Source: Solenopsis invicta
Lineage: Eukaryota > Arthropoda > Insecta > Hymenoptera > Formicidae
Reading direction: 5' to 3'
Assembly: GCF_016802725.1 (NCBI RefSeq)
Contig: NC_052679.1
Span: forward strand, 17,787,635 to 17,851,634
Length of the DNA stretch: 64,000 bases
Below, one piece after another: positions 48,246-60,438 of this stretch. Position numbers and translations under genes: made by a program. Numbering within the stretch: the first letter of the stretch is position 1; each line of letters opens with the position of its first letter. Under the pieces are notes generated by a model that worked only from the letters and a program-made list of their open reading frames with translations, did not search any database and was not told where the DNA came from.

Positions 48246-49918
48246 ATAGGGAGAAAACGGAGGCCGGCAAGTGGAATTCCGGGATGCTATGTGTCCGTCG
48301 TAAGGCAGGAAGGACACAACGAAAGAAGGAGAATGCCGGTCGTCGCCTCCATGAGACAACATTCATTATACTCCCCCAACAATGGACGATTATTACGATA
48401 AACCGGGATCCATCCTCCCCGTCTTTCGCCGCCTCAAATTGGATTAGCCGCGCCGGATCCTTGATCCTTGCGCATCGCTACGAGCCGTCGCCGCTCATCC
48501 ACCATATGATTCCACTCTACCGGTTCCTCGGATAGAAAGGAGGAAATTTTTAGCACGCCTTTATGGAGATAAACAACCGGACCGTATCTTCGGCTCCGGC
48601 GCGGAGCGTAAATCGCGTTACACGGATCCAAGGGTCAAAGGGAACTAACATATATTGCGTACGAGCGGTCTTATCTTCGAGATTGTTGATTAGTTTGACG
48701 AACCGGAAGAAAACGATACGACGTAACAAACGAGATCAACTTGTACTTTGTCAAATAGTTCCTACCTTTCTTCGCCCTGAATCGAGTTGCCTATCAAAAA
48801 CGATCTTTCGATAGAAGACGGTATTAAAGGAAACCTAATTTTCAAAAACTTGCTGTGACAAGAGATGCCAGATTCCATATGATAATTCTCTCACGTCGGA
48901 TGAACATACATCGTCGACCCGAAACGGTAAGGTATTGGCGTGCGCGTCGTCGGCAAAAGTTTCGTCAGCGATTTCCGATGTAATCTCTTCGAGGTGCACG
49001 AATGGCCATATCCGTTGAGTCAAACGTCAAACAATGAAGTGCGACAGTGCAATTTGTCGCGCGTCAGCCGATGTAACGATGCGAAGTCATTCCACCACCG
49101 CCGCCGTCGCGTGAATAACCGCGAGATCGTAATTGTTTTTCAAGCCAATCGACCGACGACGAGACGTCTGGCGGTTTATGACGCCGATATCAAGATGGGA
49201 ATTTGCGGCGTCTGTGCGACGACGGGGGAGGGTTAGGCTGCGAGGGTGGGGAGGGTGAGTTTATCACGTAGATGGGGGCACGCATTTGCATGCGGCTCGT
49301 AAAAACTCGCGTGACCAGCTGTCCGTTCCCGCCCTCCAAAATCAGTCGCTTCGACCCGGCTCCTCCATCATCCAGTCGAAATGACCAAGGAGGGTTGCGC
49401 CACACGAAAGTTTCTAATTTTACATTGATTAAACCCAGGGTACGCGCACACCCCCCGCCGCCGCCGCGCGACTTTGAACTCGACAGGCGTTCAGAAATCA
49501 CCATATTCCGAAAGTAAATCTTTAATTTTGCATGCGACGCTCGATTACCTCGGTCGGACGTGATAAAACATCAAGCATGTTTTTATTCATCCAGAAGAGG
49601 TCTATTCTCATCAATTGTGAAACATTAAAGAGACGTAAAAATATCGAAGCGACGTTCCCTGACGAGTCGAGAAATATGATATCTTTTACGAGATGATATA
49701 TATATTGTATATATACACACATACCCTAGATTTCTTTCGGTGCTTGTCTTTTTATATGTACAAGCATAGAGCGTCGTGGAAATCGCTTTTTCATTTCTGA
49801 CGTCACGATGTATACATAGCCGAACCGCGGCGCCGTAGTCTGAGGGACAGCGACAGCGGCGCGTCCGCTCTAAAACCGATTCCGGTTTTCCGAACTTTCG
49901 GCGAATGCGGTTAATTAG

Positions 49919-49980
49919 CCGCGCGTCAATTGGACGTTCGACGGACGTCAGTTTCGACGACGGTCCAATTACACCGCGCG
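49919..49980. promoter_or_regulatory. Dyad-symmetric block AATTGGAC...GTCCAATT
   Basis: AATTGGAC (49928-49935) and GTCCAATT (49963-49970) are inverted copies, flanked outside by CGCGCG on both sides. ATTGG/CCAAT are the core of NF-Y sites, and both orientations are present here. The 27-bp centre is CG-rich. A regulatory role is only a guess. Confidence 0.25.
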
Positions 49981-51898
49981 TTGGTGGAAAGTACGATAAT
50001 TCTGTCGTGCCATCGCGGAAAAGGCGGTCGATGAAATAACGTGGGGGCCGGTCATTAATGAACTTACGAGCCGGCGAGTTTGCCGGAGATGAGAGAACGG
50101 GGACGAGTATTGAGAGTGAAAGGGAGGAAACTGTTGCCGCTTTGTCGCGTCCATTCCGATACGGAGAGAGGGGGGGGGGGGAGAAAAGGGGATGAAATGC
50201 GTCTACCGTCGACAGGGAGGTTTGATTCAGCCGTATTCTCGCTGTGTGACTCTGGAAATGTATATTACGCCGGTATATAGGTATTTTCTCGTGTTGCGCG
50301 CGTAGTTGATTGCAACGTAGCAACTATGAGGAAAACATTGGAAAAGACAGGAGCTTTGCGAGCACTACGATATTTCCCCTCCTCCCTCCCTTTTTTACGC
50401 GAGAGATAACGAAAGCGGAATACGTTCTACAAAGGAGAATTCTTTTGTTTTACGATACTCTGCGACGGAAATTCGCTCCGAATTATTTAGAACAGCGCTC
50501 TGAGAGATTGTGACGAGTCCTAATTACATATTCTAATTACGCTCACTGTGTCACTGGCGCCGGGCGGCACGTTGAAGTTTGCCGTTTCCCTCCGCACTTA
50601 ATTAAATTGGAATTAACGATTCATGTCGTTATTTACGACGTCATTAATAATTTTCAGGACGATCCCGATGGAGCGTTTGAAGGGCGGGAGGGAGTAAGGG
50701 AGGAGCTGGGGGAGAGCGCGGCTCTCTTTTCCGAGTAAGGCGCAGGCCGTACTAATTATTCCCGCATAATTACGGACGTTACGAATTCATGGCTCGTGGG
50801 CACGTTTCACCCTTTCGCGGAACGTCCTCGGGGCTCGCGCGATATGGCTGCCAGTCCGATATAATGCGGGATATTTAATCCTTAACCCCGGAGCGCGCGA
50901 TACGTCCCTCCGCGCTTACCCTTCTACCTTCCCCTACCCCGCGCTGTCCCGGTGGAATACTAAAATACTGAAATTCGTCGTGATATCTCTGTCGAGATTT
51001 CTTCGAGAATTTACCGAACGCGGCGCACGTGACGTTTTATCAGCTTCCGTGTAGTGCCCCGCGCGCGCGATAGGTTTAACGACGTCGTACTGCATCGTGC
51101 CCGTTGCACACGCATGATACAGTCGCGTGACGATAGCGACCGGCGGGATAGGGGAGCGGAGGGAAATAATAGAGTAAAACAGGAAGAGAAAAAGAGAAAA
51201 AAATGCATTTTATTCGTTTATATTGTAATTGTGGTAGTGCAAAAAAATCGATCCAGCGTATAAGATGATGATAAATAAATTCAACAACACGCTGTTGTTT
51301 GCACGCGAAATGTATTTTGAAAAGAGAAAAAAATTAACGAAACACAAAGCGTTTATGATAAAAGTATTAAACGCAAACAAATTATGAATTGAGATTAATG
51401 GAGATAGAATTAATTAAAGTAAACATCTTTGATTTTAACATCACATTTTTTATTTGCACTGACTAATCATTCCATATATTGTATTATATAACCTAATAAA
51501 TTCCGTTTCGTAATAAACTACTGCAAAATGCATGATAAATGCGTCGTTCTTCTTTATAATTGTTTAGTGTATATTTTGCGTCTATCCATTCGTATTTTTC
51601 CATTAGAATCAAGCGGGATCGCATCGTTTTAATTAAACAGACAAAAGAAGAAGAAGAAGGACGGCGGAAAGAAACGGGGAAGACTTGACCGTAAAAAAAT
51701 TAGGTATGCGCGTAAAAGGGGCACGGAGAAACGAGCGCAATGCCACGACGGCAGGCAGGGGCGCCGAGGAGACGCTAGGAAAACACGATGGGGTTAGCGG
51801 GGGTCGCGCGAGGGGAGCCTCTCCCCGGAGGGGATAGATGCCTGGAAAAGGGCATTCACCTCTGTACGCGCACGCGTTTCCTCTCTTCCACGCTTTAT

Positions 51899-51928
51899 GT
51901 GCAGCAGCAGTAACAGCAGCAGCAGCGA
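51899..51928. repeat. (GCA)n trinucleotide repeat
   Basis: About nine GCA units with one TAACA interruption. It would code for Gln, Ala or Ser runs depending on frame, but no exon is supported. Confidence 0.85.
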
Positions 51929-52059
51929 CACATACATGTGCGTTCATACACGACGTCGTGTACGCCGCACTATGCCCTTTCGGCCATTATACATATTTCG
52001 CGTATAGTAGTAGTTGGTCAAATATTCACCCAGGGTATCCGCCGAAACAGACGAGGAAA

Positions 52060-52073
52060 GGGGGGGGGGGGGG
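52060..52073. repeat. Poly-G tract
   Basis: Fourteen G residues. A similar 12-G run is at 50170-50181. Confidence 0.9.
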
Positions 52074-52845
52074 AAGGAGATAGAAACAGAGAAAGCTCCC
52101 TCGTTTTTTGAACATACCCTTCAATATACTCGGCGAGATTGTCCCCTTCCTCCTAGCTCTGTCCCCTTTCTTCGCGACGCCACCCTGCCGGATGGCTGTC
52201 CGCATCCCTCCGTCTCATCGTTCGAGGTCTTCCGTGGGTTTGTTTTGCCCGATGGTATACTCGAGGCTGACTATGTATGCGACTCGATCGATTTATGAGT
52301 TTAAAAAAAGACTTTCAAGGCACTGAAGGATTATGAATTATATACTTAGTAAGGGGGGATGATATAAAATTAATGCGCCATTCGTCTTTATCTCACAAAC
52401 ATTACGTAACGTAATATATTCCGAGAAATGTGTATATAATATAATAGATAATGTAAAGGTTTTAATTTTTGCAATTGCACAGAAAACTCGTGCGAGAAAC
52501 ATTTTCCAAACAGCATATTATAATTTTGAAGCGTCTTACGTGTGCAGGATACCGTTATCCGAGATCCTATACTACTAACATACATATCCGAAGAGTTTAC
52601 GATCCGTAGAACGAGGCAAGACGTGACACGCGAGTCACACGCCGGGTGCGCTGGGTGCGTATGTGAGGTTTCTCGCTAATGGAACACCCAGCACGTAGGA
52701 GCGATCCTTCATCCCCGGTTGCGTTTTTCTCCCGTTTTCTCAGTTATTCCGCGCCCGAGGTAGATAAGGGGGAATTAAATGACGACGTGTGTGCACCTCG
52801 ATTCGGTCGCGCTAAATAGGTGACCGCGATTTATTTTAACCGAGC

Positions 52846-53094
52846 ATGCCGGCAAGATCCATTAATCGTTCCCGCGAGATCGGCGACGTTGACGAGTGGT
52901 TTTACGTTAGCGATTTCCCGCAGCTTCTGCCTCGCTCGCTAATATGCGTCTGCGAAACCTCCAAGAATGAATTCCATGAGTCAATCGCAAATGCGATGAA
53001 TACGATTCTCATAACTCATCCCGAGATGCAAACCGTAGTTTTCCTTGCTCGCGGTCAAACGATTAAAAAAAAGCTCTTTCACACGAAACTATAA
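52846..53094 (+). CDS. Small open frame (82 codons) running into a poly-A tract
   Basis: An ATG at 52846 opens 82 codons of fairly protein-like composition, beginning MPARSINRSREIGDVDEWFY and ending with a basic KKKLFHTKL tail and a TAA. The stop codon is part of a run of 23 A residues (53093-53115). The mean composition, including W, F, C and acidic residues, is less skewed than in most chance frames of the surrounding CpG-rich DNA. A poly-A tract directly at the end would fit a retrocopied transcript, but then some 3' UTR would be expected between stop and tail. Chance is also realistic, since homopolymer A runs are common in the window. No domain is recognised. Confidence 0.12.
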   Translation: MPARSINRSREIGDVDEWFYVSDFPQLLPRSLICVCETSKNEFHESIANAMNTILITHPEMQTVVFLARGQTIKKKLFHTKL

Positions 53095-53115
53095 AAAAAA
53101 AAAAAAAAAAAAAAA
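53093..53115. repeat. Poly-A tract, 23 nt
   Basis: A pure A run that begins within the stop codon of the 82-codon frame at 52846-53094. Confidence 0.95.
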
Positions 53116-55029
53116 TTTTTGACGCGTATAAAATCAGTTTTGTCGCACTGGTAGTTGAATCGTCGTAAAATTCGCAATAATGTTCGCTTCCATTAAACCC
53201 CTGAATCGTGAAATTGCGTTGCAGTTTGACAAATAATAATCGTTAACAGTCAGCGTGACGGCTGTAATTTAGAGGGGTCCGATCATCGTCCGACCTATTT
53301 CCATATTCAGACGGCGAACGATTAGTAAATTGACAGTTTGCCTCGGAGAGGCAAGGGCCATCACCGCGGAACTTCCTAGAATTTTTCACGGAAGAGAAAG
53401 AGAGAGCTTTCGCATGGCGTATATATATATTTTTACTACCCATACAGGACGATGGGGGACTTTCTACCACCTATACACCTTTCATCCGTACGACACGGTA
53501 GCTCGACTTCCGTCGTCGTGGCAAATCCGCGTTCGTGCAATTCCGACTTGTAAGGTTTCTTAATAACACGCCGGACGTTTAAGTGCACGCCGACGCTATC
53601 GTATCTCGGCGTTGCGACCATCGGCACGTGCTCGCGACATGTGTTAGCCCCTATGCGGGGTCGTGCATAAAGCTATCACTCAACGTGCGATACACCCACG
53701 TATATCAGGCCGGCCGGTCGTATCGCCTACCTGTGCTCGGCTTTTATCGGTACAGGCTGTATCAGAAGGTTCGCTGTGTTGCTACCTTTACTCGGGTTTC
53801 GCGATTCAGCGAAACGACGATTACGACGGTCGCCTTTAAGCACTCGAGAACTCTGCCTTCGAATCCGCTACGCGAATAAAAAGAAAGTGAGCAATGAAAC
53901 TGCGGAGTGGGTTTAATTACGGCGATTGTATGAATATGCATGTGACGCTTAGTGCGAATTGAAGCGCATTTTTTTTGCCGGAAGAGTCCTTCGTTTTTAA
54001 CGGCATTAGCACTTGATCGTACGTGATGCATTTTTTCACGAGACAGCGACATTGATGGTGCGTCTATTGCCTTTTCGACGTTCGCGAGCCCGCTCCAGTT
54101 CTCCGAAGCAGCGAGCGTCGGATAACGCGCGATTGTCAACGACCGATCTGCCACGCGTAATGACGCGACGTGCATGTCTCTCGCCAGTCGAACGAACGTG
54201 CAGCTTTGCATCTGAAGCACACACCCCCGTTCGCACTGGAGCAATCCGCGACGGTCGTGCTCGCGAACGCGGCACCGTAATTTATCGCGCTCAGCGAAAA
54301 TTACAGTCCAGGATACCCGCTTCTACCGGGTGACAAAACTGCAGTGTGCACGGCACGGTGCAACTAAAAAGAAGGAGAGAAAGAGAGAAATAGAAATGCA
54401 CGTGAACACGCATGGCTGCTACACGAATATATGTACGTGCGTTACCTACCCGCGCGAGGCCGGGCATTACCGGGTGTCTGCGGGGAGGGAGGGTAGGTCG
54501 AAGAAGGGCGGAGGGCGCAGCGGGGGTGCGGAGAACCGGGGAGTAGAGAGAGCTACCTGTAATATTGATCCGTAGCCGAGCGTCCCTCCTCCGCCGCCGT
54601 GTGCGTGTATGTATGTGCGCGCGTGTGTTAGAGGGATGCTCCATAACTGTCGTTGGGCGTTGAAACGAAAACATCGCCTTTCGTGCGTATCACTTCTACC
54701 TTCATAGACGACGACCCTGGGGGCCTCTTTCCTCCTCCCCCCTCTTTTTTTTATTTCGGGGCGATCCGACGATGAGACGACGACACCCTTGCCGAGCGAA
54801 GGGTGCGCGCTTGGAATTCGTCGCGACCACCGTAGCCGCGGTTGGGGTCTTGCGGAGGGCGCCAATTTGACGAAAAGAGGAAAAAAAACGCTCGAATGCG
54901 GGCAGTTGGAATGTATTTGCGTTGCTTCTCTCTCACGTTAAATCTCGTTAAGGATGTTTTGTGCAAAATACTAATTAAAAGTTATCGAAATTTAAAAACC
55001 GAAGGCTTTTCTAGGTTTATTATTTTTTT

Positions 55030-55710
55030 TTCTAATTAACAGAAAATTTGGATCGCGAATTTTGGCTGTGACTACAAAGAAGAAAAACAATGAAAAATTT
55101 GATTTATAATGATTTTTACAACGAAAATTACCGTATATATTTTGCAGCAGTTTTAAAATAAATAATTTTTAAACGAGTAAGCGGATCTAAATGCATTTTT
55201 GGACGGATTATTAGAGTTTTATTAGAGTACGTAAAAATTTTGATTTAATTGTTAATACTACTTCCTTATCGAATCTGCAAATAAATACACGGTTAAAAAG
55301 TCATAAAATTTAATGTATTTTTAAGTTACACATTAAATTTAATGTACAGTAAATTTAATATATCAATAAGTGAAAATCATGTGCATGAAATTAGTGCACC
55401 TTTAGTGCTCTTTTGACAACATCAAATTTACATTAAATGTACATTAAATGTTTTTTAATATACCTGCTTGAAATTTGCTTCCGTTATATTTCATTAAATT
55501 CTGCTTCCGATTTTTAACAGTGTACTGCGAAACGCGATTTCATATAAAAATCAAAAGTAAACACAAAATTAAATAACTTTTAATCCAATAAGTGAATTAT
55601 TCTCAATTTTTACACAGATACTCAAACCGTAATACTAGACAATTCTATGAAATTTTTATAATTTTTGATAATGTTTCGAGATGTGATTCATACATCCCTA
55701 ATTTCTGCAT
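55030..55710 (-). repeat. Family C interspersed repeat, inverted copy with insertion
   Basis: On the minus strand it carries the family C blocks seen at 4490-4925: ATGTGAATCACATCTCGAAA, TCTGTGTAAAAATTGAG, TTAAAAGTTATTTAATTTTG, TTTAAAACTGCTGCAAAAT and TTTCTTCTTTGTAGTC. A family B element (55286-55524) splits it, which gives a relative age order. Confidence 0.5.
55286..55524. mobile_element. Family B element nested inside a family C repeat
   Basis: The ends TACACGGTTAAAAA and TTTTTAACAGTGTA are 14-bp inverted repeats with one mismatch, and the outer TA on each side fits a TA target duplication. The interior matches 27737-27900 in block order. It interrupts the family C repeat, whose sequence resumes on the other side. 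Confidence 0.6.
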
Positions 55711-56682
55711 CCACGTACTTTTTCATAACGCTAACTTTTTTCAGATTTTTTAAAAGATTGAATGGATGCAAATAGTTCTTTTTTCTTCTATTAATACAAC
55801 GTCATATAATTGTTGCTACCAATAATTTCTATTTTATTCGAAAGCGAATAAATTGTATTAAAAGTAAAATAAACGAAAGCGAATAACAAATTAATTCTGA
55901 TGAATTCGGGGACACGCTAGAAATAAAACAATTGATATAATATAAACGATCCAAGAATGTAATATTATTTTCGTGCACACTGGTTAGAATTTTTACTATC
56001 GAATTTGTATTTTATGAGGTATAAGCAAGATTATCCAGATACCTACATTTTTATACTCCTTTCATCTGTTCATTAAATTTGCAGTAACGTGACTAGAATA
56101 TGTATAATATAATGTAATAATACAGCTACGATATACGCGATTCTGTTTATTTTTTTAGAACAGAATTTTGAAAAAAGAAAGAAACGCACACACATGCTCT
56201 CTCACTTTCTCCTTTTCGCGTGATGTGCGATTGACTAAATTATATTGACGGATCTATTACAGGGAAAGATAAACACGCGTGTCCACATCGTCCACACGTG
56301 TCAAATGTCTCCCCTTATCCTCCCGTTACCCTATTACACGGAAACAAGAAAGTGTAACCTATGTCCCGTCATTGCAATTAGACCCGCGATCTTTCGTTAA
56401 GTACAACGACCGTTCAGGAACCTCTCGCTAAACGTTCACGCGTGGCGTCGAGCTGCAGATGCGACGGACGTAAAGATGAAAGCTTCTATTACGAAGTCAC
56501 TCCACGGCAAGTCCTCTGCTCGGGAACGATGACGATTCCGTCCGCGATGTTATTCCGCTTTGAATCGTCGAAACACGCGTGCATGCGGCTTTCCAACAGC
56601 GGAATTATTGCGTTGGCGTTAATCGCGTTTGCGTGCAAATTAACTGTCCGTTTATTTAGTTGGTGTCGCGTCACGAGGATGC

Positions 56683-56706
56683 GAGAGAGAGAGAGAGAGA
56701 GAGAGA
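56683..56706. repeat. (GA)n microsatellite
   Basis: About 12 GA units. Immediately downstream, TCTCTCTCT at 56709-56716 can pair with it as a small hairpin. Confidence 0.95.
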
Positions 56707-59382
56707 ATCTCTCTCTGCGCATCTCCCACAAAAGCGTCTGAGAAACGGCCGGCTCCGGTTAAAATGACGAATGGTAACGACTGCCTAGAAATAGCTTCGC
56801 CCTTTGACCCGTGGACGCTCGCGCTGTAACTCACGCTCGACGATCGATCGCGCGATGCGGCGTTGCACCGACGAGGATGCACCCTGTACCGTCCGTCCGT
56901 CATGCCGCCGCGCTGCATCGCGCCGCGCCGCCGAGAGGACACGTCTCTCCGATAGCCGCATTAACATACAATGTGTTGCATCACGTTCCTTTTCCCCCGC
57001 TTTCGTGTTCGAGAGCGCGGAATTGAGACGCTCGTACATTCTCCCGCGGCCAATTAGCAGCAATTTGGCCTCCGTCGACGTAAACCTTCGCGCTGCGAGG
57101 CTTTCCTCCTGTCCGAGTATGCCAATTATTTCAGCTATTACCTCTAATCCCGACGGCGGCAATGGGAAAAGAGAGCGGAGGACGTCCAGCTTTTTCGATG
57201 CTAAATCCGTTATCTTCGACGACTCTCGGCATTTATATCTATATAAATATTTTATACGCGGCAAGAACGGTTTTGCAGAAGTATCTAAAAATTTTTAGCC
57301 AGATTTAGATTTGAAAATTATTTTGTTGCGTCATCAAAATAATTATGAGGCAAGTTTAAGCATGATGAGCAAAAAATGTTGACGTTCTAGCAATCAGCTT
57401 GAGCATCTGACGTAATTACTTTGATGGTCTAACGAAATTATTTTCACATCTTTATTTAGTTAAGTTTTTAAAATTTTGAGCAAAATCTTTTCGTATTACG
57501 CAATTATAGAACCGAAAAATGTATTTAATAATTGATATAAAAATGTTTCTAACAATAAGTACCAAGATTCTCGCTTTGACCTAAAAATCATACTTTGTCT
57601 TGTTTCTTGTGCTATTCGCTCGGTCTAACAAATTTAACTTTAATTGTAAATTTACTTTTGCAAATCGTTTAATTACCATGAAGAGAAATAATTGTGCTTT
57701 AATTTTTAAGTTATAATCTTACTCGTATATATATGAATATAATTGAGTTTGAATTAACCTTGAATTGAGGTTATAGAATCATTTACGTAATAATTCGCCA
57801 ACAAATATACACCTTTAATAATGAGTTTCAAATTTACCCACTACAATAGCTGTAATTTGACATGCAATTTTTCTGTGCTGTAAGATATTTCTCTTTTACT
57901 TTTTTTTAATGTTTAGATCTTTTAAATTCTTCTTTAATAATTAATCCAATTTTCTTCTTTTATTTTACGATGTCATTCTTATAATTATTCGTGCTGGAAA
58001 TGGAAAACGAGGCAAAGTTTGGTTGACCCGTGATTCACCGTTTGATCGATTGAAATTATATTCCGCTTCTCGTTATCCCTTTTGGATCTGACACGGTGTA
58101 TTTTCGTACATCTACTCCATGCCGCTGATATGCCATTAGCGGGTCGATCGATTTCCAATAATCTCGAGCGAAAACCTCCGAAATTAGTCGACGCTCGTTC
58201 GTCTCAGAGACACCGTTTCATTAAAGAACGCGCGATAATAAGCACATGCCATTTCCTAGCCACCGAATGCCTTTTACTCGAGAGAGTCCTCCATTACGTG
58301 GTAACTCAATAAATTCCCCGTACAAATCGCACGCGCCGTCGTCGCCGTCGAGAGGAGGGACTTCTGTTTTCACAACAACCGGTCGTCCTTAAGAGCCACC
58401 TTTTCAAATGTAATTCCGCGTGATGAGGGCACCCGCTATACACACAGACGAGAGGCCGTCAATCGCGCACAGGTCGGCTGGCTATTCACTTTCCTTCGCT
58501 TTTTCTACGGTCGCTTGTACCGTTTTCTCGATGTACAGGTGCGCCGCGCGTCGCTCCGCGTCGTGGTCGCGTCGTCTCGTGTCGCATCGACGCGCGTGTA
58601 CATTATGCGTGTATTTAACACGACACGTGCGCGCGAATAAATTGTATGGCGTATTATGCGTCGGCGTTTTTGCTCCTCACACCGAGTTCCCGGAAAACGT
58701 CACGGAGCGGACGGGTCTTCAAAGGCCAGCGCTGGATTATCGTTGCTGCTGCATTTAGCGTTGCCACTCTTTACGACGCGAGCGCGCGCGATGCAGATCC
58801 GCGTCCTGATCGTAAATCCGCCAGGTATACCCGCGTTATCGCGCGAGCGAGCGCGAATTTTCAACAGTGCACGGTGATAATCCCGTTGCATGTGCAACGG
58901 TATAATTAGGAAGATAGAAATCGAGGAGCGATCCTGCAGCGAACAAACGACATAACGATCGCGTTATCAAGAGAGAAGCTAACAGAAAGTTTAAAGTTCA
59001 ACAAAAAAAAAAGCGGATTATTTTGATTTAAAGCCGGTGATGACGTTTTATAAAATAGCCGTAGCCGATTCCGGTTCGGCTGGTCCGTCATAATTGACCG
59101 TTGATATTAAAATTATTTATTAACGCGTTCAACGATTCACCTCTCGACTACGTAAATCGCGAACGAATCACGTCGTTTGCCCGATTCGCGTAACAAGGCT
59201 GTCGCGATTTGTATCCGGGTTGTAAATTTCGCACGACTTTCGTTTAGCCGCGACTCGCAATTAAGTTTGACGCAGGGGCGCGCGTGTTAGCCAAGCTTGA
59301 CGAGCTCGAGGCTTCATTAATTTAAACCGACTCGCTAGGGAATATAACGGATTGATGCGCTACCTCTTCTTAGAGCGTGGGT

Positions 59383-59402
59383 GCACGCGCGCGCGCGCGC
59401 GC
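59383..59402. repeat. (CG)n tract
   Basis: About nine CG units following GTGCA. Survival of such a CpG run suggests little germline methylation here. Confidence 0.9.
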
Positions 59403-60417
59403 ATGAAGAAAACAGCGAGAATTAACGTGAATAACTTCGCTTCAAACGGTGGAAACGAGGTCATCGAAGTGTGCAACGTCGCCCCCCGAAACGATATCTC
59501 GCCCCGAGAGAAGTGTATCCCGGCACGCTGAAATACGAGCGGGCTAAAGCTCTTCGAGGACGGGGGTGGCACCCCAGACATTTCTAAGGCTTACTTAAAC
59601 CCCGTTCGGCGATCTCTCCCTCCCTCCCCCCCCTCCCCCTCTCGCGACTCAAGTCCGTCTCTCTCGCATTCCGATCACGCGTGCAACGATCTCGTCGCTC
59701 GCTCGATTCAACTTCGAACGATCGTTAGAGTCGACTGAAGCGGTTCGCGCGCGCCGACCTGCCCAATCATCGTTAATCCCCATGAGATGACTCCCCTTGA
59801 GCGTGGATTGAAATCACGAGGGAGGGGGACGCATCAGCTCGGCTGCCTCTTGTTTTTCCCGCGTCTCATTCTCCGGCCTACCCTGCCTTCCCGGCTTGAG
59901 TTTCTAACCGACGCATAAAAAAATTGCAATTTAAACACGTGCAGCCTTGATTATCTAAATGCCGAAATTGAGCCCCGGTATCAACAGGGTTTCCCGCGGG
60001 GATTGAGACCGTGGATTAACATAAAAATTGAGTCGCAGGATCTGATTAGGATGGATATGTAATGGAACGACGAAAGAAAAGAATATAATCTAAATACATA
60101 CACAGTTGAATTTATAATTTTTTAATCATTTATATATTTATTATATCGTCAGTAATAGCGGTGCAACAGGACACTTATAATCGTGTCATAGTTGAAACGT
60201 GTAATCCTATCAGCTAATATGACTGTCATTCTTACAAGAAGATGAACAAAAACGTTATTATATAATTACTTGTGTTAATTGACTGAATGAAAAGTGCAGT
60301 AAGTTTCTACATTCCCAGAGAAATGAAATCGTTTGAATGCGCCGGTAACGAGCTTAATCGGCTTGAAGACTTAGATCGCGTAGCTTAATTCCGTTGAATA
60401 CTATCACGTTCGTTACG

Positions 60418-60438
60418 TGACGTCGTTAAAAGACGTCA
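60418..60438. promoter_or_regulatory. Paired inverted CRE-like motifs
   Basis: TGACGTC (60418-60424) and GACGTCA (60432-60438) form a perfect dyad around GTTAAAA. The dyad extends through outer GTTAC (left) and GTAAC (right). TGACGTCA is the known binding site of CREB/ATF bZIP proteins, so a regulatory element is plausible; that is inference from the motif only. Confidence 0.35.

Larger units (their letters stand above)
46920..55029. other. Mainly CpG-rich non-coding DNA
   Basis: It holds the longest open frame in the window (49625-50323, minus), which lacks any ATG, and the 82-codon frame at 52846. TTTTCAG at 50655-50661 is followed by an open stretch reading DDPDGAFEGREG, but the upstream pyrimidine tract is weak. 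No gene is firmly supported. Confidence 0.5.

Noticed and set aside
49625..50323. Longest open frame (232 codons, minus strand)
   Set aside because: It begins at TTG and contains no ATG-encoded methionine in the whole frame after that. Composition is Arg/Ser/Pro-rich as expected from CpG-rich stop-poor DNA, and there is no domain or splice context.
50650..50740. TTTTCAG followed by DDPDGAFEGREG
   Set aside because: Weak pyrimidine tract, and the donor option (GTAAGG) sits in a purine-rich GGGAG repeat; could be chance.
53762..54244. 160-codon minus-strand frame
   Set aside because: Overlaps equally long frames on the other strand, has no recognisable domain and no splice or promoter signal.
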